Positions 25,027-33,574 of a DNA stretch of 64,000 nt are shown one piece after another (position 1 is the stretch's first letter; the number at the start of each line of letters is the position of its first letter). This DNA comes from an uncultured Bacteriovoracaceae bacterium (GTDB lineage Bacteria > Bdellovibrionota > Bacteriovoracia > Bacteriovoracales > Bacteriovoracaceae), in the NCBI GenBank assembly GCA_950054155.1, contig CATLOT010000018.1, positions 1-64,000 of the forward strand, written 5' to 3'. Under the pieces are notes generated by a model. That model was not told the origin of the DNA, did no database searches, and was given only the letters and a program-made list of their open reading frames with translations. Position numbers and translations under genes: made by a program.

Positions 25027-26036
25027 TATTTACCTCTTTTATTGCCAATTTTATTTTTCAAAGATCCAATTTTTTCAACATGAAGCTCGATCTCATCTCC
25101 TTCTTGAATCCAACGATCAAGTTCAAGACCACAGCCTGTTCCAACTGTTCCAGAGCCGAGCACATCACCAGCGACGATAAACTCCTCTTTAGAGGCATGT
25201 TCGATCATCTGTGCCCATGTGTAGTGAGAGTCGCCTGTGTAGCCACGAGACCATTCTTCACCATTAATTTTTGCTGTCATAAGAAGATTGGGCTCTTTGC
25301 CTTCAAATTCATCTGCAGTGACAATAACAGGACCTAGTACAGAGCAGAAGTCTTTACCTTTGGCAGGGCCAAGGCGAATAGACATCTCTTTCTTTTGGAT
25401 ATCTCTTGCACTGATATCATTGAGGATCGTATAGCCAAAGATATGATCAAGGGCTTCTTCAGCTTTTATATTTTTTCCGTCTCTGCCCATGACAACCGCA
25501 AACTCTAGTTCATAGTCGAGAACATTTGTATAAGATGGCCAAGGAATAGTTTCTTCTGGACCAATAAAGCCTTCAGTTGCTCCCTTATAGTAAGCAGGGA
25601 TTTCATACCAGGCTTCAGGGATTGGCTCCTTTCTCTTTTCAAATCCTTTTTTGACATGCTTTTCATGTGCATAGAAGTCACGATAAGTGGAAATCTTGTC
25701 AATGGGACAGTGAAATTGAATATTCTTCTCCGTTGAGAGATCAAATGAAATTGGCGTTCCGTTTGCGAGTTCATTAATTCCGACTTTTTGAAAGAAGAGA
25801 AAAAGGGCATAGGCTTCAGTCAGGTCTTCAATAGGATCATCACTCGTTTTAAGTAGTTTGCTAAGAGACGTGGGGATTTTGTGGTTGGCCCGCTCTTCGT
25901 AATTGCTAAAGCCTTCACGCTGATAATCGAGCTGCCAGCAGAGATTGGGATCAATAAGCTGATTATCATCTGTAATGATGCCAATTCTTCTTTGTTCAAT
26001 AAATGGATTCTTATAACTAAAGTTACAAATTTTCAC
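25026..26036 (-). CDS. fahA: Fumarylacetoacetate hydrolase family protein
   Basis: The last enzyme of tyrosine breakdown splits fumarylacetoacetate to fumarate and acetoacetate. Metal and catalytic residues are visible: D120 and H127 in the RDFYAHEKH motif, and E176 and E178 in DYELEFAVVMG, followed by ILNDISARDIQ. Length 336 residues lies between short FAH-domain proteins and the eukaryotic enzyme. Its neighbours hmgA and an aminotransferase support the specific role over other FAH-family reactions. It starts two bases after the aminotransferase stop. Confidence 0.88.
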   Translation of the reverse strand: MKICNFSYKNPFIEQRRIGIITDDNQLIDPNLCWQLDYQREGFSNYEERANHKIPTSLSKLLKTSDDPIEDLTEAYALFLFFQKVGINELANGTPISFDLSTEKNIQFHCPIDKISTYRDFYAHEKHVKKGFEKRKEPIPEAWYEIPAYYKGATEGFIGPEETIPWPSYTNVLDYELEFAVVMGRDGKNIKAEEALDHIFGYTILNDISARDIQKKEMSIRLGPAKGKDFCSVLGPVIVTADEFEGKEPNLLMTAKINGEEWSRGYTGDSHYTWAQMIEHASKEEFIVAGDVLGSGTVGTGCGLELDRWIQEGDEIELHVEKIGSLKNKIGNKRGK

Positions 26037-26038
26037 GA

Positions 26039-27196
26039 CTAAGCCCTCCCATGAAGATCATTATACTTTGGTAAAATCTCTTCCATTGCTTGATAAAAGT
26101 GTGCCATCTCTTCTTCTGTGCCAATTGAGATACGGATAAATTCAGGCATTTCATTCGCTTTAAGAGGACGAATGATAACACCCTTATCGAGCAGCATGTT
26201 AAAGAGGTCATCACTTGCTTGAGGTGTACCCGTTTTTATCGTGACAAAATTGGTAATGGAAGAAATAGGATCGAAGTCTTTTTCCTTGAGAAAAGTCACA
26301 CATTCTTTGAGAAGTTTACTATTTGTTTTAAGTGTTCTCTCTAAGTGAGGTCTGTCGTTGAGAGCACCAACAGCACCTTTCTGTGCGATGAGATTAGGCT
26401 CAAAAGGAAGCTTCACCTTATTAAGGTTTGAGATGAGGTCTTCGTGGGCAAAGCCATATCCAACTCTAATTCCAGAGAGGCCATAGGCCTTAGAGAATGT
26501 TCTTAGAGTTATGACATTATCGTAACGATAGTCCATGGAGTCAGGATAATCATCATACTCATTAGCATATTCAAAATAGGCTTCATCAAGAATAACAAGA
26601 ACATGATCTGGTACATGTTCCATTAATTGATCAAACTCTTGTCTGTTAATATAAGTGCCTGTTGGATTATTGGGGTTGGCGATGTAGATGATTTTTGTAT
26701 TTTCATGAATTGAATTGGCCATGGCCTCAACATCGTAGCGATAGTCTTTTGTAAGAGGGACACAATTGAGGTGGGCACCAACACTTCTTGCAAGAATATA
26801 GAAACCGATAAATGTATTTTCACTGGTGAGTACTTCCGCTCCTGGGCTTAGAAAGGCACGGGCAATATAACCCATTATCCCTTCGGAGCCATTGCCAAGA
26901 GTAATATTCTCTCTTTTAAGGTCATAGAGCTCTGAAAGTGCAGTCTTGAGAGCGTAGGCATGCATATCTGGGTAGCGGTGAATATCCCATAGAGCGTTTG
27001 TCATTTCACGAATGGCGTAAGGACTGGGACCGAGTGGATTCTCATTGGAAGCAAGTTTAGAAATTCGAGTGAGGCCTTTCTCTCTTGCTAGCTCGTCGAT
27101 AGGCTTTCCGGCTTGGTAGACTTTGAGTTCACGAATATATGGAGGGACCAAGCTTTGTGTAATAGACTTTGGGTCGCCAAAGAGTTTTTTATTCAT
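26039..27196 (-). CDS. PLP-dependent aminotransferase (HisC family), probable tyrosine aminotransferase
   Basis: A 385-residue class-I/II aminotransferase of the histidinol-phosphate group: SNENPLGPSP near residue 50, NPNNPTG at 174-180, DEAYFEY, and the PLP lysine K236 in TFSKAYGLSGIRVGY. Sequence alone points to HisC; the operon with hmgA and fahA suggests that it removes the amino group from tyrosine or another aromatic acid. No his genes are nearby. The ATG at 27196 has AAAGGA upstream; the longer frame beginning at 27238 extends into the divergent DUF309 leader. Confidence 0.88.
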   Translation of the reverse strand: MNKKLFGDPKSITQSLVPPYIRELKVYQAGKPIDELAREKGLTRISKLASNENPLGPSPYAIREMTNALWDIHRYPDMHAYALKTALSELYDLKRENITLGNGSEGIMGYIARAFLSPGAEVLTSENTFIGFYILARSVGAHLNCVPLTKDYRYDVEAMANSIHENTKIIYIANPNNPTGTYINRQEFDQLMEHVPDHVLVILDEAYFEYANEYDDYPDSMDYRYDNVITLRTFSKAYGLSGIRVGYGFAHEDLISNLNKVKLPFEPNLIAQKGAVGALNDRPHLERTLKTNSKLLKECVTFLKEKDFDPISSITNFVTIKTGTPQASDDLFNMLLDKGVIIRPLKANEMPEFIRISIGTEEEMAHFYQAMEEILPKYNDLHGRA

Positions 27197-27259
27197 GCGA
27201 ATTCCTTTATGGTAAATATTCCCTAATTGCCTTGGCATTCTAACGTAAAAAGGAGCGAC

Positions 27260-27700
27260 ATGTCTGGTGACACTGGTCAGTTTTCCCTAGAACATCTTCG
27301 AAAAATGAAAGAGGGCGTCAAACTCTTTAACGCCGGTCAATACTGGCTTTGCCACGAGGAGTTAGAGGATCATTGGCTAGAGGATACCCATGACCCAAAT
27401 CGCTATGTGTACTGGGTAGTCATTCAGGTTGCGACCTCACTTTTGCATGCAAGTGATGGAAATTTAGCTGGTGCAAAGGGAATGATTGAGAAAGCGAAAG
27501 AAAAGGTTTTGCAGTGCGAGAAACAGCGACTGGAGTCTGATATAATGATGAAGTTTTTAAGCTGGAAGCGATTTAAGAAACTAGTAAAGGAGGTTCCAAA
27601 GGAGCCCGAGCTAGATGACTTTAAGGCGCTACTCGCTTTTAAATTTTCTCAACCTGAGAAGTGGGAACAGCACCTAAGTAAATGGGAGAGTGAAAAATGA
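27260..27700 (+). CDS. DUF309 domain-containing protein
   Basis: A 146-residue all-helical protein with the DUF309 signature G..LFNAG.YWLCHEELEDHW (residues about 21-40) and a second helix YVYWVVIQVATSLLHAS. The conserved His and Glu residues suggest a metal or small-ligand site, but no function is established. AAGGAG lies five bases before the ATG at 27260. Its stop overlaps the next start as ATGA, and the gene diverges from the tyrosine operon. Confidence 0.88.
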   Translation: MSGDTGQFSLEHLRKMKEGVKLFNAGQYWLCHEELEDHWLEDTHDPNRYVYWVVIQVATSLLHASDGNLAGAKGMIEKAKEKVLQCEKQRLESDIMMKFLSWKRFKKLVKEVPKEPELDDFKALLAFKFSQPEKWEQHLSKWESEK

Positions 27701-28431
27701 ATATCGTTGCAACCCTTGGAGAGTCCCTAGGAGTTTTTAAGAAAGACAAGTGGATCGCGATTTTTTCAATGGCACCAGTCCTTATCGGTGCTTTATTGTA
27801 TTTCTGGTTTGGCTCTTATCTCTATGGAGATCTTCTTGATCAGGGAAGGGCTTTTATTGAGCAGTCTGTTAGTTCTGGGGGATGGAGTTCATTCTTTTAC
27901 TGGCTTCTTGTGGGAATTCTCGTAATTGGATTTTACTTTCTTTTGAGTTGGACCTTTGTTCTTGTAGTCTCTGGAATAGCAAGTCCATTCAATGATATTG
28001 TCTCCAATCGCGTCGAAAGAGTCATTCAAGGAAAGGAAGCGGAAGAGGTGAATAAGTCTTTTGACAGACTTTTTAAAAGGCTTGGAAAAACACTTCTCAA
28101 TGAGGCCAAGAAGATTGGCTTTATTGTTCTTTTGAATATTCTTGCCTTCGCGTTGAGCTTTGTTGGAGTTTTAGCCCCAATTAGTATGTTGATTTCAGCT
28201 CTTCTTCTTGCTGTCGGTTTTCTTGACTACTCATGGTCTAGAAAGAGTTTTACGTTCTCAGAATGTTTGAATGATATTCGTACTTCTTTCTTTTCCTATG
28301 GGATTATGGGCGGAGTTTTCTTAGTCCTTATCACTATCCCTGGTGTTAACTTATTTATCCTTCCTTTTGGTGTCGTTTATTTTACCATTCTTCATGTTAA
28401 GAAATATTCAACGGAAATCGTGAATGCATAA
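27697..28431 (+). CDS. EI24/CysZ-like membrane protein
   Basis: A 244-residue membrane protein with about four to six helices. The EI24/CysZ pattern is seen as the central SGIASPFNDIVSNRVE motif, a basic amphipathic segment and a C-terminal pair of helices ending ILPFGVVYFTILHV. CysZ in E. coli is a sulfate permease; for most members of the family the transported substrate is unknown. It overlaps DUF309 by four bases and the next gene by eight. Confidence 0.8.
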   Translation: MNIVATLGESLGVFKKDKWIAIFSMAPVLIGALLYFWFGSYLYGDLLDQGRAFIEQSVSSGGWSSFFYWLLVGILVIGFYFLLSWTFVLVVSGIASPFNDIVSNRVERVIQGKEAEEVNKSFDRLFKRLGKTLLNEAKKIGFIVLLNILAFALSFVGVLAPISMLISALLLAVGFLDYSWSRKSFTFSECLNDIRTSFFSYGIMGGVFLVLITIPGVNLFILPFGVVYFTILHVKKYSTEIVNA

Positions 28432-29404
28432 GATACTGATTATTCCGAGAAAAGAAGAAAGGAATCTCTATAATTTATTGCCACTTATTAAGGGGATAGA
28501 GATTTACTTTAATGGATTAGAGGAAGATTTTAAGATTCACTTTCTTCATAATAGCGATCTTTCCAAGCAAACTGCATTGCTAAAAGGCCGTCTCAATTTT
28601 CATGTCTTTGAAGAGAAAAAGCTTGGGCCTCTTGGTAGTTTAAAGGTCGCTCAAAAGCAAAATGATCTCTTTAATTTATCTCACTCCTTTTGCTTTAGGG
28701 ATGATGTTGGGGCAGTCACTCTCAATAAGTATCTTAAGGCAAAGAATCGCTATGGTTATGATTCACTCCAAGGGAAGCTTGTAAACACTCACACTCTCTC
28801 TTCGCAGGAGGGAATGAGTGATAAGGACTATTATTACAAGTTAGTGGAGCATTTCCTAAAAGTTCCGAACGAAACTACGGTAGAGACTTTGAAGGGAGAC
28901 CTTAAAAACTACAGTGAGGTTCGTGAGAACTTCTTTAAGGCCCAAGAAATCCCTTCCTTTATTTTCTTAGCTTTTGATAAGATTGAGGCTGAAAGTGAAG
29001 CCCATCTTCTCCTTCAAAATATGGTGAATAATTTTGACCAGAATATTTATCTTTGGGTAGAGGAGATGACGGAAACGGCTCATCATATTTTAACGGACAA
29101 TTCTAAGGTCCTCGATATCTCTGAGGTTGATCCACGTGGCTTTGATGCTTATCTCGAAAAGTGCTTGGGCGTTATTACTAATGAGGAATGGGTAAGTGAA
29201 ATGGCCTCTTATTTTGGTGTCGACTCCCTTCTTTTTGAGTGTGACTCTTTCGTTAAGAGGGATTTTCCTCATCCAAATGTAACGCTTGTCCAAACACGAG
29301 GGGCTGGTATTTACGATCTTTTGATTATTGATGGAGAAGAGCTCATTAAGGAAGTGAATATCGACAAACTCGCCGATCACATTCATGAGGCTTTTAGCCT
29401 GTAA
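28424..29404 (+). CDS. Glycosyltransferase family 9-like protein, divergent
   Basis: 326 residues, no signal peptide or membrane segment. The opening KILIIPRKEERNLYNLLPLIKGI and the later GVITNEEWVSEMASYFGVDSLLF resemble the N-terminal strand and the donor-site region of heptosyltransferases (GT9), whose usual motif is D-x-G-x2-H-x-A-x3-G. Here the key aspartate and histidine are not conserved, so it may be a degenerate or altered transferase. Its neighbours do not settle the function. The gene starts eight bases inside the EI24 gene. Confidence 0.55.
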   Translation: MHKILIIPRKEERNLYNLLPLIKGIEIYFNGLEEDFKIHFLHNSDLSKQTALLKGRLNFHVFEEKKLGPLGSLKVAQKQNDLFNLSHSFCFRDDVGAVTLNKYLKAKNRYGYDSLQGKLVNTHTLSSQEGMSDKDYYYKLVEHFLKVPNETTVETLKGDLKNYSEVRENFFKAQEIPSFIFLAFDKIEAESEAHLLLQNMVNNFDQNIYLWVEEMTETAHHILTDNSKVLDISEVDPRGFDAYLEKCLGVITNEEWVSEMASYFGVDSLLFECDSFVKRDFPHPNVTLVQTRGAGIYDLLIIDGEELIKEVNIDKLADHIHEAFSL

Positions 29405-29412
29405 AAATAAGA

Positions 29413-29437
29413 GAGGCGCAGCCTAGAGCTACGCCTC
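29413..29437. terminator. Hairpin between converging genes
   Basis: GAGGCG (29413-29418) pairs with CGCCTC (29432-29437) around a 13-base interior that can extend by AG/CT. A-rich sequence lies on both sides, so it may act as a bidirectional terminator for the GT9-like gene and valS. Confidence 0.55.
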
Positions 29438-29444
29438 AAATAAA

Positions 29445-32117
29445 CTAGGAACCTTTAAAGTTTTTAAGGCTTTCTTTTAGGGATTTCACCTTTTCATTGA
29501 ATTGCTCAAAGTTCGTTTTAACCTCAGCAATAACGTCATCTTTCGCGTTGGCGAGAAATTTTTTATTGTTGAGTTTCTTTGAGTATTTCTCAAGTTCTTT
29601 TTCTGACTTCTTTAAGTCCTTTTCAAGGCGGGAGATTTGTTCATCGAGATCAATGACGCCTTCTAATGGAATATAGACCTCAGTATGAGTGGTTGCACCC
29701 ATGAGAGCTTTTGCTGGGGCGTCTCCTGACTTGTCTTCAACTGTTAGATCGTTAACACGAGCTAGCTTTAAAAAGTTAGCTTCATTGGCTTTGAAGTATT
29801 CTGCTGCTTCGGTCAGATCTGTCCTAAGGATAGCCTTGATCTCTTCCTTGGGCTTAATGTTAACACTCGCTCTTAGGTTTCTAATCGTGGTGATGACATC
29901 AATGAAACGATTCATCTCATTTTGCTCTTTTTCAAAGACAAGTGATTCTGAAAACTCAGGGTAATCTTGAATGATGAGGAGGTCTTCATCCTCTTCTTTG
30001 AGATAGTCCCATAACTCTTCTGTGATATAGGGAGTGATAGGGTGAAGAAGGGCAACGACCTTTCTAAAGGTATATTTGAGAACAGTTGCCCTCTGTTTAA
30101 TGGCTTCCTTGTCTTCGCCGTTAAATGTCGTTTTAGAGAGCTCGATAAACCATGAGCAAAATTTATCATAAACAAAACTATAGATGGCGCTACAAGAATC
30201 ATCATAGCGGAACTCCTCCATCGACTCATTCATGACTTTTGTAACTGCATTCAGCTCGCCGAGAATCCATTTCTCCTGAGGGTCAAGAGCTTCAGTCTTT
30301 GGCAACTCTATTTGAGCTTCCTCGAGGTAGGGTGAAATAAAACGAAAGGCATTCCAAACTTTGTTAACAAAGTTTCTAAAACCACCAATCCTCTCTGGAT
30401 CAAGGTTAATACCACGGTTGTAACCGGAACCGGAGGCTAGGGTAAAGCGAAAAGCATCAGCTCCATAGAGGCCAACCATTTCTAAGGGGTCAATACCGTT
30501 ACCGAGGGATTTACTCATTTTTCTTCCGAGTTTATCGCGAACGATAGCGTGAATGTAAATCTTGTCGAAGGGTGCCTTGCCTGTGAACTTGAGTGACATC
30601 ATCATCATTCTAGCGACCCAGAAGAAGATAATGTCATAGCCAGTGACGAGAACTGATGTGGGGAAGAAGGTATCAAACTTCTTTTCTTTCATCGCCTCCT
30701 CATTTGGCCAACCAAGTGTACTCATGGGCCATAGAGCCGAAGAAAACCAAGTGTCGAGAACATCAGGATCTTGCTTGAATTCAGTTGATCCACATTTTGG
30801 ACAGTCTTTAACGTCATCACTTTCATTGGCCCACTGATTTTCACAGCTTCCACAGTAATAAACGGGAATTTGGTGTCCCCACCAAAGCTGTCGGGAAATA
30901 CACCAGTTGCGTGGCTCTCTCATCCATGAAAAGTAAGTATTTTCCCATTGGCGTGGGTAGAAAACAGTTTCCTCGTTGTCGATGGCATCGCATGAGCGTT
31001 TCGCCATAGATTGAACATCGAGGAACCATTGTTTTGAAACGAGAGGCTCAATTACCGCACCTGAGCGGTCACCGTGACCAACTTGATGGCGATGGGGTTT
31101 AATCTCTTTTAAGACTTCAAGCTCTTCAAGTTTTTTTACGAAGCTTTTGCGCGCTTTCATCGCTTCTTGGCCTTTCCACTCTAGGCCGTGATCATTAAAA
31201 GTTCCATCTTTGTTGAGGATGGTAATAATGGGAAGATTATGTCGTTTGCCGATTTCAAAGTCATTGAAGTCATGTCCCGGAGTAACTTTGAGGCAGCCAG
31301 TTCCTTTTTCGATGTCAACGTAGTCATCAGCAAGAATAGGAACTTCACGATTACAAAGGGGAACAATAGCTGTTTTGCCGATAAGGTGCTTGAAGCGCTC
31401 ATCCTCAGGGTGTACACAAACGGCTGTATCACCAAGGAGGGTTTCTGGTCTTGTCGTGGCGATTTCTAATAGCTCATCTGAGTCTTTAACTTTGTAAAGA
31501 AGGTGATAGAAGTTTCCATTGATCTCTTTGTGCTCAACTTCAGCATCTGAGATAGCGGATTGAAGAACAGGGTCCCAGTTAACAATATAATCAGATTGGT
31601 AGATGAGACCTTCATTGAAGAGGTCAACGAAAACTTTGTTAACAGCCTGATGGGGCACCTTATCCATAGTGAAAGTTAAGTAATCCCAATCAGGACTTGC
31701 TCCTAGAGAGCGCTGCTGATTAGCGATAATCCCACCATATTCTTCTTTCCAGTCCCAAATCTTTTTAACAAATTCTTCTCTATTATAATCTTGTCGCGTC
31801 TTCTTTTCCTCGGCCCAGATCATCTTCTCAACAACATTTTGAGTTGCAATACCGGCATGGTCCATTCCAGGTAACCACAAGGCTTCATAGCCTTTCATTC
31901 TCTTAAAGCGAATAAGGGCATCCTGTGTTGTGACATCGAGAGCGTGGCCGGCGTGGAGGCGACCTGTGACGTTAGGAGGTGGCATAATGATTGTGAAGGC
32001 CTCACCCGTTTTGCCTGGCCTTGGTTTAAAGTACCCTCCGTCATTCCATTTAGGGTACCACTTTGCTTCTACGTCTTGAGATGAATATGTCTTTGGGATA
32101 TCTTGAAGTTTACTCAT
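29445..32117 (-). CDS. valS: Valyl-tRNA synthetase
   Basis: A class-I synthetase of 890 residues that charges tRNA-Val. The HIGH-type motif reads HAGH (55-58) in PPPNVTGRLHAGHA, and KMSKS lies at 533-537. The editing domain sits between them, and a C-terminal coiled-coil arm starts at about residue 820 (DEQISRLEKDLKKSEKELEK). AAGGAAGAAGT precedes the ATG. It follows hisS by nine bases, so the two synthetases form one operon. Confidence 0.97.
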   Translation of the reverse strand: MSKLQDIPKTYSSQDVEAKWYPKWNDGGYFKPRPGKTGEAFTIIMPPPNVTGRLHAGHALDVTTQDALIRFKRMKGYEALWLPGMDHAGIATQNVVEKMIWAEEKKTRQDYNREEFVKKIWDWKEEYGGIIANQQRSLGASPDWDYLTFTMDKVPHQAVNKVFVDLFNEGLIYQSDYIVNWDPVLQSAISDAEVEHKEINGNFYHLLYKVKDSDELLEIATTRPETLLGDTAVCVHPEDERFKHLIGKTAIVPLCNREVPILADDYVDIEKGTGCLKVTPGHDFNDFEIGKRHNLPIITILNKDGTFNDHGLEWKGQEAMKARKSFVKKLEELEVLKEIKPHRHQVGHGDRSGAVIEPLVSKQWFLDVQSMAKRSCDAIDNEETVFYPRQWENTYFSWMREPRNWCISRQLWWGHQIPVYYCGSCENQWANESDDVKDCPKCGSTEFKQDPDVLDTWFSSALWPMSTLGWPNEEAMKEKKFDTFFPTSVLVTGYDIIFFWVARMMMMSLKFTGKAPFDKIYIHAIVRDKLGRKMSKSLGNGIDPLEMVGLYGADAFRFTLASGSGYNRGINLDPERIGGFRNFVNKVWNAFRFISPYLEEAQIELPKTEALDPQEKWILGELNAVTKVMNESMEEFRYDDSCSAIYSFVYDKFCSWFIELSKTTFNGEDKEAIKQRATVLKYTFRKVVALLHPITPYITEELWDYLKEEDEDLLIIQDYPEFSESLVFEKEQNEMNRFIDVITTIRNLRASVNIKPKEEIKAILRTDLTEAAEYFKANEANFLKLARVNDLTVEDKSGDAPAKALMGATTHTEVYIPLEGVIDLDEQISRLEKDLKKSEKELEKYSKKLNNKKFLANAKDDVIAEVKTNFEQFNEKVKSLKESLKNFKGS

Positions 32118-32126
32118 ACTTCTTCC

Positions 32127-33434
32127 TTATTGGTTGAGGAAAGTGAAAATTGCTTCGCTATCAGAAATTTTAAAATTTTCTTGTTCTTTAGTTTTGAGGT
32201 TTTTGAGACTGACTTCGCCTTTAGCTTTCTCATCATCACCATAGAGGGTAACAAAGGATGCACCTTTCTTGTCTGCGAGGGCAAAAACCTTTTTAAATTT
32301 TAGCTCTTCTAAATTCGTAACTGTTTTAATTCCTTTCTTTCTGAGTTCATTTGCCAATTGGCTTAGGTCCTTAAGACCTTGCTCTGTTTGAAAGGTGATC
32401 AGAAGATCATTATTTGGTTTTGAGAGATCGGGAAGGAGATTGTGACTCGTAAGAAAGTCCTGAAGAGTAACATCTCCTAGGCCAAAGCCAACACCACCAA
32501 GCGGACTTTCGTTAAATATTTGAAGAAGGTTAGCATAGGCTCCACCACCACAAATAGCTCTTCGGTTATCAGGGTGTTTATCGAAAACTTCAAAAACAAT
32601 CCCTGTATAATAGTCTAAGCCTCGCACAATCGTTGGATCATATTGGAGGTAGATCAACTTATCTTGAGGGATCGTTTCAGTCACAAATTGGTGAAAATCT
32701 TCTGCAACTTCCGACTTTCCGATTTTAGTGAGAAGGTTTTTGAGATCATCAAAGCTTGTAAGGTTTAAGTATTCTTGAAATAGTTCAGAACCATTGTCTT
32801 TAAGGGTAAGCTCATTAAGCTCTCTCTCAAGTGCTTCCTTTGGTATTTTCTTTGATTTATCGACGAGCTTATAGAGTTTGTAAGTCGTCTTCTCATCAGG
32901 GCTTATTTCAGCGAAAATCGTATCAACTATTGTTCTGTCATTCACAAGAACTTCAAAGTGATCTTCATTGGCACCAAAGCTTTCGAGAAAGAATATAATA
33001 AGCTGAATGATTTCCGCTTCACCTAAGCGGCCTGGACCTCCGAATACATCACAGTTAAATTGCCAGTGTTCTCTTAGGCGACCTCTTTGTGGTCTCTCAT
33101 AGCGAAGGAGGTTGGGGATGGAATACCAGCGAATAGGCTTTGCAACTTCCTTGTGGATTTTAGCGACCATTCTAGCCACTGTTGGCGTCATCTCAGGGCG
33201 AATGGCAACAAAGCGATCACCGCGATCCTTAAAAGAATAGATTTGATCATTGATAAGCTCTTCACCAGATTTTGCCTTATAGAGTTCGACCTCTTCGAGA
33301 AGGGGGCCATCATAATGTTCATAGCCAAAAAGTTGAGCTGCCTTGTGCATTTTGTCAAAAAGGTAATCTTGAATTCTCTTGTCGTCGGGAAGAAAGTCAC
33401 GCGTGCCTTTATAGGGCTTTTTGCTTAGTGCCAT
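32127..33434 (-). CDS. hisS: Histidyl-tRNA synthetase
   Basis: A class-II synthetase, 435 residues. Motif 1 region (GTRDFLPDD...), motif 2 (RYERPQRGRLREHWQFNCDVFG), the histidine-specific loop GLDYYTGIVFEVF and motif 3 (GGVGFGLGDVTL) are all present in order. The C-terminal anticodon-binding domain begins at about residue 330. AGG precedes the ATG. It is the first gene of the hisS-valS operon. Confidence 0.97.
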   Translation of the reverse strand: MALSKKPYKGTRDFLPDDKRIQDYLFDKMHKAAQLFGYEHYDGPLLEEVELYKAKSGEELINDQIYSFKDRGDRFVAIRPEMTPTVARMVAKIHKEVAKPIRWYSIPNLLRYERPQRGRLREHWQFNCDVFGGPGRLGEAEIIQLIIFFLESFGANEDHFEVLVNDRTIVDTIFAEISPDEKTTYKLYKLVDKSKKIPKEALERELNELTLKDNGSELFQEYLNLTSFDDLKNLLTKIGKSEVAEDFHQFVTETIPQDKLIYLQYDPTIVRGLDYYTGIVFEVFDKHPDNRRAICGGGAYANLLQIFNESPLGGVGFGLGDVTLQDFLTSHNLLPDLSKPNNDLLITFQTEQGLKDLSQLANELRKKGIKTVTNLEELKFKKVFALADKKGASFVTLYGDDEKAKGEVSLKNLKTKEQENFKISDSEAIFTFLNQ

Positions 33435-33562
33435 ATTTAACCTATCCTAGAGGATTGAAAGTGGTCTGAATAACCGCGTTATCTTAACAAAAAAGAGGGC
33501 CTTGGTAAAAATCGGAAAGGCCGAAACTTCATCTTTTTTCCCCTCTTAGCTCTAATTTTGGT

Positions 33563-33568
33563 TAAAAT
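33563..33568 (+). promoter_or_regulatory. -10-like element before the HD-GYP gene, predicted leaderless
   Basis: TAAAAT at 33563-33568 ends six bases before the ATG at 33575. There is no Shine-Dalgarno and no clear -35 box. The same geometry occurs at ftsK, psd and the RDD gene. Confidence 0.35.
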
Positions 33569-33574
33569 CATCCT

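Noticed and set aside
26039-27196. hisC as gene name
   Set aside because: The family match is to histidinol-phosphate aminotransferase, but the operon is tyrosine breakdown and no his genes are near; a symbol would mislead.
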